Source: Schistosoma mansoni (taxonomy: Eukaryota > Platyhelminthes > Trematoda > Strigeidida > Schistosomatidae). From it: a stretch of 64,000 nucleotides of DNA. This document shows, piece by piece, positions 47,896-60,260 of this stretch; position 1 is the first letter of the stretch, and each line of letters starts with the position of its first letter. Below the pieces are notes generated by a model, which saw only the letters and a list, made by a program, of their open reading frames with translations, searched no databases and was not told the DNA's origin. The stretch spans positions 41,382,210-41,446,209 of the forward strand of contig NC_031495.1 in assembly GCF_000237925.1 (NCBI RefSeq). Direction: 5' to 3'. The position numbers and the translations under genes are program-made.

Positions 47896-50800
47896 TGGCA
47901 TCAGTCCTTGAAGTCACTAACTTCTGGTGTTAGTCATATTGGTAGATACAAACTACTTGGTTGGGGTCCACGTGACTATCGTAACAGATGGTTGTAGACT
48001 CTAGGTGACATGTCTGAGAATCGATCACAATGGCGTAGGCGTATACACTCTCTGTCCTCCCTTAAACCTTGAGATTAAAACTGCTTTATACCTTTATTTC
48101 TACTAATTATTTCCTTCTTCCTATATTATATCCTCATACACAATCTTCCTTTTATATATTACTACCATTAAAATAACTACTTTTATGAATTTGGTGTTCA
48201 TCTTGTTGTGCCGATGAGGTGTGGCAACTTGGGCCGACAGATATATGTGCATGGTCCTACGTTGTAGTTGACTGAAGCACGCACCTTTGTAGAATTTTTA
48301 GATTTTGTTGACATGTAGATAACATGAAGCTTGGCTTATTTTCACTTTTAATCAACCATTTTTTGCTATTAATGTTCCAACAGTGTCTATCCATATTCAA
48401 TACTGAAGTTCTTATTATCAAAGAAAGAACAGTTGTAAAGTGAACTTTGTAGGTAAACTGGATTGTTTCCAAGTACTGTATAAACTAACAAATTGTTGTC
48501 ATCCTTCGACTATAAATATTTACTCACTTCCTTCTATGATGTAGTGATATGATTGGTTTCACACCTAGTTATATTTAAAAACAGCAACTCAATGATTTAG
48601 GCTCATATATTCAAATCACTGGATAATTACCAGATTTGGATCCATTTCTTTTTAACCGCCATCCGGTTAGTAACTCTATCCATTGGTTCTCATTCAGAAG
48701 ATATGTTTCAAAAGCCGAGTAAATGAATTTGTACTTGGTTACCGAACTGCATTAATATTTTCTAAGGGTTAATCAGTAAAGTTTATTTCCTATTCGTTTC
48801 AAGTTGTGAATAGTTGGATGGGACAGGAAATTTTATTGGAATTCATATTACTGTTTACTTAACTATTGTTTGACATTTTCTATAATAAATCTTTTTTATC
48901 ATATATATACCTGATTTTACAGAAAACAGAAGAACCTGTATTCAAACCATTCAGTGGCACAGGTCATCAATTGAAATCACGCAAGAAATGAAGGATAGTG
49001 TACTATCCTCTATATGGAATTGTCTGTTTATCTCACTGTTTAAAACAAAGGATTAAACTGTCAATTTTTTGAGTTTTATTTTATTTATTTAGAAGCACTC
49101 GTATAATTTGATTGTTAATATTTTTTGCGTATCAACAAATCTGTTAAACTGACAATTTTCCTCTGATGTCCCCGTGTCCCGTACACTATGAAATACCACC
49201 TTTTATGAAATATTTTTTTGTTATTTTAAGAAAGTCGGTTAAGACCTTGTGATATTTCAGTGATTAAAATGAAATTGACGTTAGGCTGTTGGAGACGATC
49301 GTCAGTAAACCGTGGACTTAGGTTTCATGCTGGTTGCCACTCTTCGACAAGGCATTTTTGCTATCTTGATGAGAGACATAAATATGAGTTAGTAGTCAGT
49401 TATTTAATAAACAGTTAAGGTTACAAATGTCAATCACCAAAACAAACAGTGGTTATTCCACCGACCACGACTAAGACATAATGTAATTTTGTGATCATGT
49501 ATTTAGTACAATGTATACACAAGGTGTTCCATCTAAATTTATTGACAGTTTTCTCAGTAGTTTTTGATTCCAGAAGTTTCAAGTTCTTTATCAGTATATT
49601 GATGATAAACAGTTAGCAAAATAAGGGCGATTTTCCATGAAATACAAATGAAATAGTATTTACACATCAAGCATTTTAACTCTAGTAAGTGGACAAATAA
49701 AATACGTTATATTCATTAATTATTGTGACAACCAGTAGTCGGTAGTAGACAGGAATAAGTTATTGTTATTGGTGTTCATAATACATCGGAAACTGATCAA
49801 CATCCAAAGTGTTAAACTATGAAAATTCGATAACCTACGATTATGGTTTTATTACCAATAGATCATATTGTGCTAAGGACGCTGAATTCCAAAATATAAC
49901 ATCAGTATGATGTCAAATTTTAAAATTCTTGTGACGATCAAAGCGAATTTGCATTTTTTAAAAATGTATTAAATACAAAGTTAGTTCGATTTTTGATTCA
50001 TTCCTCACTATATTCATAATTTCACTGTGACTTTGTGATCAAGTGGCGATCATTTATTCAAATAATTTTTTGTAAAATACAATTGGACCACTTAACAACC
50101 ATTTAGTTTAAATTGAATATAATATAATTCTTCTGGGGTCTCAACCAATACATTTTTACAAGAACTCTCTCTTAATTGCGCAAAGGACTATCGTTCAAGT
50201 GTTGAGTATTAGTCTCCCCGTCTATCCAGTCTTCACAGATCATGTTTCGTATTAGAAGAATCTCCCAAATATTCGTCATCCGAAATCACACCGTTCTCAC
50301 TCAAACAAATCTACGACATACTGTACGTACCTTCTACTAATGTTTACCTGATCTTATAATTTTATTATAAAAATTGCGTCTCATTTTATTCTTTTATAAA
50401 CAGAAAGAAACATACAATCTTGATTGTCCGACCATTTTTGACCGTCATTCAGTTTTTATAGGATTCTCTGAATTTATCTAGAAAGTATAGTGAAGAATCT
50501 TGCGAAAAGATATCGATCGGCTGCATTGAATCATTTCCTCATTATCGGTTGATTAGCATTCTATTCACCATTTCAAACAATAAAATACCATATACACGAT
50601 GCCGATGATAGTTCAAAACCCGCGAACGATAACAGTGACGTTGTAGTTTTATTAACTTATGTGTTCATTCTTAAAAATCAAAGCACTTTTTTATGATATA
50701 GAATCAACAACAAATACGCAACTCGATCATATTATTAGTTACGGACTTAAGAGGTATAAATCAGTACAGACAGTCGCTTACTGCTTTATAATTTTCATTT

Positions 50801-52368
50801 TTCAGTACTTTTCTACTAATTGATCTTAGTTCTTTAGGGAGACTATACTGAAGTTATTTATGTAAGTCATTGAATTTCCTGTTTATGGTATTTATGTATT
50901 CTGAACGAGAACTCAGGTGAGGAAAACCAGGTGTTGAAAACCTTTACTGGTACCGATAGTAATGTGCTGCCTCTGTGGTTCTAACACTTGGTCAGGTCTC
51001 CTTTCCTTGATATATAGATGAGGTATCCTACTTTCCAGTCTGTCTGTGGCACTTTTTCTTCCTCCAAAATCTTCCTGAATAGAACGTGGATCATGTCTGC
51101 AGTTACTTCTATGTATGACCTCAACACTGGGATCCAAGTACATCCAACTGACGAGTTCGCATCAGAGCAGAACACTCACACTGGATCTCACTACTAACCA
51201 CGATCCATGTATTCTAAATACAACTTTAGTTTTTATTACTACCGTTGATATTACTAGTCATTTTGATTCCCATATTGTCAGTTTCTTATTCCGTTTGTGT
51301 AAAGTATGTCCATCTGAACCAATTTACATTTGTGGCACGTCTTAGTATGTTTATAGTTGATTCAAGGAACCTTTCGACTTCGACCCAATGTGATATATAT
51401 ATATATATATCGGTTACTGCTGGTTGTATTTCTTTTTATATCACAATACATCAGTGCCACGTAATTATTAATTTCCAAATCATTTTAAAGTTTCGTATCT
51501 TCGCAAAAACAACTAAACTGAAGAATGGCCATTTGATTTGTTTTCGTTAGTATGAAAATTGACACAAAAAATAATCCTGTTTACTGCTCGAAATATGAAG
51601 GGGATTTTCTGTTTCACATCTCACAGTCATTAATATTCTTTACTACTATTGTCATTATTATTTTAACGTTGTTTTTATCGAAATTCTATATCCTTATTCT
51701 TCGAGTTAAAAAATAAAATGGAGACTTGGAATGTTTACAGATCAAGGATTAGATAAATACGAAATCGTTCACGTATATATATACATGCAAATATGTTATG
51801 CAGAGACATGATTGAATTTGGAATTCACTCATCTCCTTTATGATCGGTAATTATATCCTAGTTTTTACGCTGGTTATTTATCTTATTGGAATTTAATCAC
51901 CAAACTAGTGTATCTTGTTAAATTTGTACCGATCCAGATTACCTAAATTTTCATATTGGGTTCAACTAGTCACGAATATAGTGAAAAAGCTTAAATTATC
52001 TTAATAACTAGAAACTATTAATAATACAGGCATGTCTAGATTATCTTCCTCATTTGTCTTCACATTTTCGATTTTAAATTTTATTCATCAGCATGTTGAA
52101 ATCTCTTAATTTTCCATCTGATTAAATAAATTATATTATCTAGTATCTATGAGATCAGAGAACAAGTAGATTATCATAAACTTACAAAACATACAGTTTG
52201 TTGTTCATTTCCCATACTGCTCATCTGAATTAATATAGAGGGTCAACTGTTAATAAACTCTTATCTTTTTATTATGTCATTTACTTGTAAATGAAGGAAA
52301 TTAAAATGTATAATTAATGGACAAACGAAGGGCTGGTTATCTTCAATTACTTATTGTTTACTAATCCT
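47896..52368 (-). repeat. Large inverted duplication, arm 2
   Basis: Reverse complement of arm 1 with a 1.45-kb deletion whose joint is at about 50,929 (aaaaccaggtgttgaaaacc). Its inner end holds only the 3' 400 bases of the intron-10 LINE, whereas arm 1 runs on into the whole LINE, and its RTE-B is cut short, so arm 2 looks like the derived copy. Its outer end abuts another RTE fragment. Confidence 0.95.
48923..48991 (+). pseudogene. Orphan copy of UFD1 terminal exon
   Basis: The 69 bases, with acceptor ctgattttacag and stop TGA, repeat UFD1 exon 11 (31,200-31,268), including the second SHP box PFSGTGHQL. No other UFD1 exon lies on the plus strand here, so it cannot make UFD1 by itself. It is still open and has an intact acceptor, so it could be spliced onto another plus-strand transcript. 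Confidence 0.9.
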
Positions 52369-52370
52369 AT

Positions 52371-53960
52371 ATCTTACTTTCCAGTCTGTCTGTGGCACTT
52401 TTTCTTCCTCCAAAATCTTCCTGAATAGAACGTGGATCATACTTGTAGTTACTTTTATATACAACTTCAGTACTTCAGCTGGTATTTGGTCAGGTCCTAC
52501 TTCTTCCCTACACTTGGCTTGTCTGATGTCCAGTCATCCTGATTTTTTTGATCGTTTGGTGGAGTGACATCTATAGGACGGTGTGTGTGCTGCTTCGATG
52601 TCTGATGGATTCGGTGGAGCTGGTCTATCCAAAAGTTTCTCAAATTTTTCTATACATCTTTTCCTCTGTTCTTGAATCTCAGTAATTTTCTTGCCTCCTT
52701 TGTTCTCGACTGGTAGTTCTGGTTCTCTATGTTTTCCTGCTAGTTTCTTCGTTATATCATATAGTTGTCCTATATTTCCTTCTGTAGCAGGTTTTCCACC
52801 TATTTCTACTTTTCAGCTCTAATGATCTTCTTCACTTGCTTGTTTGGTTCTGTGTATTTGGCCTGTATCTATGCTCTCTCTACTCTTGTTTGACTGTTGT
52901 TAACTACTGTCTTGTTGTTCCTCATTAATTGAATTCTGTCTAGGGTATCAGTGAGATCCACATTTTGTGCTAATGTTTCTTTCGGCCCACCACATTTTGA
53001 CATGTTGAAGTCATTTGTTCTTCACTCTGTTTCCAGTCTTTCTGTGTATTGGTTTCTTCTTCGAGTAGATCTGATAAGTCTTGGAACCTGTTGTTGAGAG
53101 CTTTGTTGAATTCGTTGAGTTTGTCAGTATGTCAAGGAAACGTTGCACTGGAGCTTTGTAATCCCGTTTCTCCAGTTGCCCAGTGTTTTTTTGGCTTCAG
53201 TTTCAGTTTTGGCATAACCAGGTGGTGGTATGAACCTAAATCAGCTCCTCTCTTTGTTCCTAATACTCAGATGGATCTACCGAAGTTTTATATTTGTTCA
53301 AATGTGATTAATCTGGTCCTGTGTTGTGTGGTCCAGTGAAACCTATACAGCTTTGTGTATGAGTTTGTTTGGTTATATAGCACTGTCTATTCCCATTTCA
53401 TTGAATGCACATAAATTTGGAAATATGTTACCATTTTCGTTACCTTCTCCCTGTCAGCGTATGTCGTCACTTGATATCTTCAAAACCGATGTTGTTCACC
53501 CCGACTTTGGCGTTTCGCTCTACGCTCAGGATGGTCAGGTCCTTTCCTGGTCAACTGCAGCCTCTCATAGAACTCATCTTTATCTTCTTCATTGCTATCA
53601 CTGGTGGACCCATAACACTGAATAACATTTATTGTGGTCCTCAGTTTCTTTGTTATGAAGGATGCTTTGATGAATCTGGATCCATGAGTGCCTTTTTTCG
53701 TCTTTGGACAGCATCAGAGTAGCTCCTCGAGTGTGTGCAGCACTTTCTTCTTCATGACCAGAGCACAGCAACATCCCTCGTGCCTAAACTTTGCTGTCCA
53801 GATTAGTCCCAGTGAGTTGCACCTATTCCGAGCACCGAAACGTTGTATCTACGCATTCCTGTGACTAACTTATTGGTCATCCTGGTTTTTTACAAAATCT
53901 GGACATTCCATGTACCTATATTGATTGTTGTTCTGGTTGTTAGGAAGGGCGCCGACCTCT
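52371..53960 (-). mobile_element. RTE LINE fragment (RTE-C), endonuclease to early RT
   Basis: In reverse complement it begins with ggtacatggaatgtccagat (the GTWNVR start of the endonuclease) near 53,910 and runs through the linker to the RT start, ending at the arm 2 boundary. Its last 68 bases or so (52,375-52,442) are identical to the start of RTE-B in arm 2 (51,028-51,095). Frames are heavily broken. The RT catalytic part is missing. Confidence 0.85.
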
Positions 53961-53989
53961 CGATCTTCGATCAATCAATATGCCACAGG

Positions 53990-56275
53990 TATTTTTCTCG
54001 TTACTGGAAATTGTACCTTCTTTCTAACTCTTTTTAAAAGTCCTTTGTTAGGGGAAGAATTGGGGATATGTCAAGTCTTAGGTCGTATTATGTCATCACA
54101 TAAGTTAGGGAAGCACTACTCCTTAATCTGTTGTAACATAAACTACAGACGATCAACTTTTCAAATTGCATTGTTCAAGACAGTTCTATCAAGTCTAAGA
54201 TATCGTGTGTGGTTGGGATTGTATTTGTACCATGATGTTTTGATTTTTTTCAACAGATTTTTATACCATCAGAACAAGTTAGTTGATGTAACGTTATTAT
54301 AATCCGGGGTTCATTTTATGAATAATAAACATTGAAGGAACTATGGACGAGCTGTGTGATACTTGAAAGAGACTAAATCTCTTTATTTTACACTGCGTAA
54401 CGACGACACCTACCTCTGCTTTGTTACCATGAGCCTTTTCCTACATGACAAATGTTACCCAAATTCGTTTTGTGCACTAATTAAAAAGATATTTAGAGAT
54501 GCAACAAACATTCAGTGTTTGATATTGCTTTCATCTGTATACCTTTGGACCTGAGGGATATATATCCAATCTAATCATAAGCCGGGGATGAATGAGCTCC
54601 AAATGTGTTTTGAAGGTTTTGAGCATGTTGAGTAGCGTTTGATAGGAACAAGCTGGTAGCTGTAAGTGGTGCATAATATAGCGCGATTACTCGTGACCCG
54701 ATGCGGATGCGATACCTTGATCCTCCCGATTGGTTATGCTCAATAAGACTTGCAAGGTCAGAATCAATGTCAAAGACTTACCGAACTGCCTATTTCGGGG
54801 AATTATTGACCGCTACATATTTTATTTCACGAAGATCCCTTTGACTAACTCCTTCGACATTTCATCATAACTCCCTCTGTGACAATCAGAATGCATGTCC
54901 TCTAACATCTGACATAATGAAGTTTTACGTCTATTATGCTGCCTAATGCGAACGATGTCGACTGTATCAACTGACACTTAGCAACGTTCCATTTGATGTA
55001 GCAAAGGAAAGCCTACATTTGCCTAGCTGAACCATGTAAAAATGATTGAAACATTCATATTAAATTTTTCATGTACTGTTGCTAGAAAAAATAATATTCA
55101 TTGAATGATATAGACATTTGATAAACCGTAAAAAAGTATTCCTAATTTGTTAGTTATAATCACATTATCGCTATTATTCTCAACTGTTTATGTAGCCAAA
55201 TCACCATGGCTTGATTCTAATTCATCAGTGTTATTTCAGTCGACCTTTGCCATGGACATAATATTGTTGTAACAGTGATTTGGTCACAATACATAATTTC
55301 CAACTTGAAGTACAATAAATTTACGTTAATGACAACTTAAACTTATTCGTGCTAATCTTCAATAAACACTTAAAGGTCAAAAATCTTTCGTCAGTGGTGG
55401 CTGAATTGTTTTACGCACGATAGTTCACAGGCACTGATATATAGAATAATGATCATTTCATTAAATTCACAATCAAAATAATGCCATACGCTGAGATAAT
55501 GAATATTGGTTATCTAAGAATATGTAGTGGTAGTGGTTGCAACCACACAATCCTCAAAGCTGAACTCGAGATAACTGGGAAACCAGATATCCATCATTTA
55601 ACACGGAGAGAAGGACGACGCGGGAATATCTACGCATTCAATCGGACGGCATAGCTCAGCCTCACAGACGTGGTCATTTTGTATAACTTGTCTTCATTCA
55701 CATTAGATATGTTATCATATCTCCGGCCTAAATATGATCTTCAGAAGTACTGAATATCATATTGTCAATTTTTACGCTATGACGAGTCAGCTTAGACAAT
55801 GCTGTGACTTCCACGCAGGATCATATAGATTAGGTAGTCACATCATAACGTATCTACAATTTTAGAATTAGGTCTATTATTGTTTGTATTTAGGATTATA
55901 GAACTGCTGACGATTTAGACCATAATTCTACAAATAGTAATACAAATATTCATTAGCTCAGATAATAAACATTTGGTTATTGCAATTCTGGAAGTTTTCT
56001 TATGCTTTCTTGCATGAGGAACACACAGGCTAGTAAATTTCTAACGGAAAGATTTCGAAAAGCATCAGATCAAACCGTTAAACTACTTCACTGAGAATTC
56101 ATGTTAAACGCAATGATGGCGGAACTATCATTTTAAAAAAATAAGTTATTTGGAAGGAGAATAACAAAAACTTTTTGATACAGTTTGTGAAGAATTGAAA
56201 AAACAGAGTTTAACTGAGGTTCTGTTAGGCCCCAATAGAGGCTTTCGCTCTGTCTCCTAGCATTTTCGATTATCC
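53990..56275. other. No gene recognised
   Basis: Open frames here (for example 53,925-54,302) have no recognisable protein features. A segment near 54,690 (cgtgacccgatgcggatgcg) vaguely recalls the dispersed repeat at 11.2 and 58.8 kb. Confidence 0.4.
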
Positions 56276-56281
56276 TGAACA

Positions 56282-56621
56282 ATGGCATCATTGTTATTCC
56301 TTTATCGCGACGAAAATGGAACAATTGAATCCGTGGAACTGTGGTCGTGTGTCTCAGACAGAAAACGAATGCAACATTGCATTGCGGTAACAAAAAATCC
56401 AGGTGATTCCATTGGCAGTTTCACTTAGCAGCTGAGCAAGATTGCATTTGTCAAACATTTGTTTCAAATTTAAAGTCCATAAACCTGAGCATCCAAGAAC
56501 TGTTGTCGTACCTCAGGAAGTTGTTCCCGCGAACAACAGTCCAGTAACCCTCAATAAACTTACAGTAGATGAAGTCTGGATATTAGATGCTCACAGCGAT
56601 CCGTCGTGTACAATACAATAA
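56282..56621 (+). CDS. Putative coding exons of an unidentified gene
   Basis: An ATG in ideal context (acaATGG, 56,282) opens MASLLFLYRDENGTIESVEL..., 40 codons to a donor CAG|GTGATT at 56,402. Two possible 26-bp introns (56,403-56,428 and 56,450-56,475) then lead to a frame reading ...HPRTVVVPQEVVPANN... and KLTVDEVWILDAHSD, ending TAA at 56,619-56,621. Another reading without the second intron gives AEQDCICQTFVSNL... and stops earlier. I do not recognise the protein. The tiny introns fit those of UFD1, but splice choice is uncertain, and it may join the exons at 57.7-58.2 kb. Confidence 0.4.
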
Positions 56622-57698
56622 CACCGTTCAAAATGCCTACTTCATCCAATCGGCTGCGAGGATCCGCTGTATTCTACAGCCATTTCTCAAACATACAAAC
56701 TAATATACAGCTGCTGATGCTCATGGAAATAAGAATCGTGCACTGCATAATGATGGCACGTCGCCCTTTCATAAATTATGATGGTGCTTTTTAAAGCTTC
56801 AAGTGACTGGAACGCTTTCAGATGTATTGTATTTCAGAATGCGTTATCTATGTTAGTGACAACATGGGAAACGATAGACCGTGAGCTTTGTGCCTTATTA
56901 ACGTCCATAACTTGAAGAAAAGGGGCGCTTCTGACAAGTGTTTGCATTTTATATCAATTTTAAAGAATAACTAGCCAACTTTCACCAATTTAAAGCTAAT
57001 CGTTTAACTGGACGAAACGAAATGAAAGAGTTTAGAAAACGTGATGGAAAATTTTCAAAATGGAATGGAAAGGAACGAAACAAAAATTGCCGTGCGTGTA
57101 ACGATATTCCTCAGATTTTATCATAGCAATTAGTTTTTTACGTCTTCACTAAATTTCCAAGTTTTTTCCCGAACTACATCTGTGTTGCGTTTGTAGATAT
57201 TTCGTTATGGAGGCTGCCATATTGATCCGCTCCTTTTTGATTGTGTTGCATGAATTTACTATAATTTCGCTTTTTTGATTGTGAATTAAAGCGCTTTCCC
57301 AGAATTAGAAACACTATGTTATGACAGACATATCTGTACAATCTGCACGCGACCTATCGAGAAAAGATAGAGTAAAATTCCTGGATTGGTAGGAACATTT
57401 ATGTGTTGCACTTGTTCATTATTTTGTCTTTGATCAGTCTATATATTTAACGTAGGTTAAATTTGAATACCGATTGAACAATTACTGGTTGAGTGACTGA
57501 ATGGTAATATTTATTTAGATAATAATGTACATTAACAATTATAATAAAATTTAAGACCGCTATTTACCCGGTTAACGTATTTTGTTTTCTACAGGGCAGC
57601 AATGAATACCTAGACTAATCTAAAAACAGTTATAACTCATATCAGACTGATCCGATTTGAAATCTACGGATGTGTTGCTCGCTCTCTCAGAAGTTAAG

Positions 57699-58222
57699 AA
57701 TGGAGCTCATCGAGTCCTGCTGACCGTTTTGTATCTGAGCAGCTTAATGCCCTCTACACACTGTCTTCATTGAGATCTGGTTAAAGTGCGGAATTTTGTG
57801 ATATTGTTCCCACAGATCATGAACCTTCGAGTGGAGGTTCATATAGGAACGAAGTCACTGAGCATTCTGCTATGGCTTGCATTTTGTATCGATTTGTTTT
57901 CGTTTGTGATTTATGGACTGATGTTTTTAAAGAACCAAAATGCCTTACTGATCTCCAAGTGGTATATCAAAGCAGTTGCTTAGGTGTTCGATTAAACTTT
58001 GGATCGGTTGACTTTCATATTTCTCTGAGCGACACACACTGTGTTGATGTATTAATGCCAACTAGATTTGAAGAGTTTTATTGCATAATTTCTGAGAAGG
58101 CTGATATCGATATCCCAGAGCTTGTTCCTTCGTCTCAATGGGCGATGAATCTTTATGTTTGCCCAGAAACGGCAGTGCTTTCCTCTTTGGAACTGTTCAT
58201 ACTTGTATGGTCAAGTACTTGA
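57699..58222 (+). CDS. Putative coding exons of an unidentified gene, 36-bp intron
   Basis: One frame runs WSSSSPADRFVSEQLNALYT..., is closed by TAA at 57,782, and resumes in the same protein style if a 36-bp GT-AG intron (57,780-57,815, gttaaa...cccacag) is removed. It then continues DHEPSSGGSYRNE..., MACILYRFVFVCDLWTDVF, LPSS-like and THCVDVLMPTRFEEFYC segments to a stop at 58,220-58,222, or to a donor such as CTT|GTATGG. No in-frame ATG is seen in the first exon, so an upstream exon is needed (possibly 56.3 kb). No domain recognised. Confidence 0.5.
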
Positions 58223-58794
58223 ATACCTCAATTTTTTAAGTGACTTAGCTTTCTTACCTGACGCTCTATAACCGATTCTCTAATGTTCAGTAGAAGTTGC
58301 ACAGTTGTATACTTTTATATCACTCTTCTGCATATCAGGGCTTGGCTCGGTCAAAAACTTTATGAAACTACTTTCAATCCTATGTTAACGTCAAATCATG
58401 TTGTATTTTAGAACCACTGACTTTTTTGATCGTAAATAGTTATTTTTGGTTGAACCATTCAAGTTTGCTTTGTTGTACATCTAGAAAATGGTTCAATGTT
58501 GCAGAAGAGTAAAGCACTGAGTGTTACAGAAATCGGAGCGGAGACTTCGTACAAACGTTCGTAGAAACATTTGAGCATATCGTTCTGGTTGTCATTGATT
58601 GTCAGCGTACGGTGTTGTCATTCAAATAGGCCTTAAAGTCAATCAGATTCGTCACAAAAATGTTATAGATACTCAGGGCTTGACAACGCTTTAGTTCGTA
58701 ACGCATGTATAGTCTAATGGTGCCTCAAGTATTTATTGTTTGACAACTGAATTACACGTAACGTCATTGTAATCAAAGTATACCAGTGAAATCA

Positions 58795-58950
58795 GAAATG
58801 GAGTTGTTCGGAGATGTGTTTGGAAGACTATCGATACATCGAAAAGTGACTAATCTAAGCTGGCCAACAGTTGCAAGGGATGAGTAGCAAGGCGTATCCA
58901 CTCGTGATCTGGTGCGGATGCGTGACCGGACGCCTTCAGCTAGGTGAGGT
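58795..58950 (+). repeat. Dispersed repeat, copy 2 (partner near 11.2 kb)
   Basis: It matches 11,190-11,360 in order (tacatcgaaaagtgactaat; ctggtgcggatgcgtgaccg; gccttcagctaggtgag). Family unknown. Confidence 0.5.
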
Positions 58951-58954
58951 TAGC

Positions 58955-60255
58955 AAGACTATTCATTTACTATTAACTAATTACTTATTATTAACATTAT
59001 CCAATATTATATTTTTGGTTGCACATCATCAACGTTGATGATCTATGTCGAAAGATTGGAGGCCTACTCGAGTTAGACGGGAACGGTGTAACCAACAAGC
59101 TAACTTCGAAGTCACACGTCGCGGTAAGCATATGACGTGGATTACCCCATTCTATGTATCAAAGTACTGTGTCTGCTTTGAAGACTGTATAACACAAAGA
59201 GCGTGATTACGTAAATATATTAGAAAGAATGAGTAGTGAGATGTTAATGAGACTACCACCGCATGGGCCAGTCCATGTCGTATGACTAACTGGTGAGCGT
59301 TGATCGTCCTTGACCTTGACGGGGATCGATGATCTGTTCGATATTTAGTGACCCAACTAATTTGGCTAGGGTTCAGTGATATTTTACTGGCGCTACATGG
59401 TACAATATAGAATTCTCAGCACAAAGTATTTCAGAGGGTTTCCGCTCATTATGTCTTGATCGATATCGACGACAAATATTGAGTGATCGCCAGTTAGATA
59501 TAAGCATTTCAAAAGTCAAATTCTGAATCATATCCATCCTTTTAAATGCATATTGCCAGCCATCATAATGTCTCCGATTGTACATTTTAGTAACTTGTAC
59601 AGCGAAATATCATCAACTTTTCACAAAAGCACCTGAATAAGCTATGCAATTAATTGACGTATTGATTTGTTGAAACAAACAAAACAACTGATAACTTGTT
59701 GAAATATCCAGATTTCAGGAACCGGTAGCCCAGATATTCAAACAGGCCGCCTTCAAGGTCAGCTTCAGTGTCGAAGATCCGCAGAACTATTTTTTCGGTG
59801 GTTTACGTGTCACTACAGTTGTATTGTTGGTTCGGAATGATTAAATGTTGTCTCCGTGATCCAAACATGAAGCATTTGTGTCGTTATTAAGAACAGTGAC
59901 AATAACTTATGCATTCCAACTCCCAATCCTTTTTATAAAACGATCAGATACTTTGGATTTTAAGTAGAGCCTCTTACTTTAGTAGGTTAGGCACTAGTTA
60001 CCCAATGATTTGTATATTGTATTAACTCCTAACCTCAGCTTTTGTTCACCCCACAATCTATCAACCTCAGCATTACCGCAGACAGTCCCACAGGCTCTGA
60101 CACTGAAGGGACAGTCATACCACATTATGTCTCACTTAAAACTTAAGCTGTATAGTTTTGCTAGTTTTAACAACAGTTTTGTTTTATTGTGTCAGTTTAT
60201 TCACCGGAGTTGTGTAGCTTTGTTGGCGCCGTGGTTGCTTGTCTTTCCGTCGTTG
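58955..60255. other. Upstream region of the 60.3-kb gene, no gene recognised
   Basis: No supported exon. The last 150 bases presumably hold promoter and 5' UTR of the following gene, but I see no certain promoter element. Confidence 0.4.
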
Positions 60256-60260
60256 CGAAG

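Noticed and set aside
53049-53722. Plus-strand frames of 96-105 codons
   Set aside because: They are antisense to the RTE-C endonuclease and linker region.
57816-58219. Similarity of the ending ...SSLELFIL to DNA polymerase alpha
   Set aside because: Only a short stretch matches and the surrounding residues do not follow the family, so I did not assign it.
60189-60260. Upstream in-frame extension of the 60.3-kb gene
   Set aside because: It begins at GTG with no ATG; the ATG at 60,261 has a strong context.
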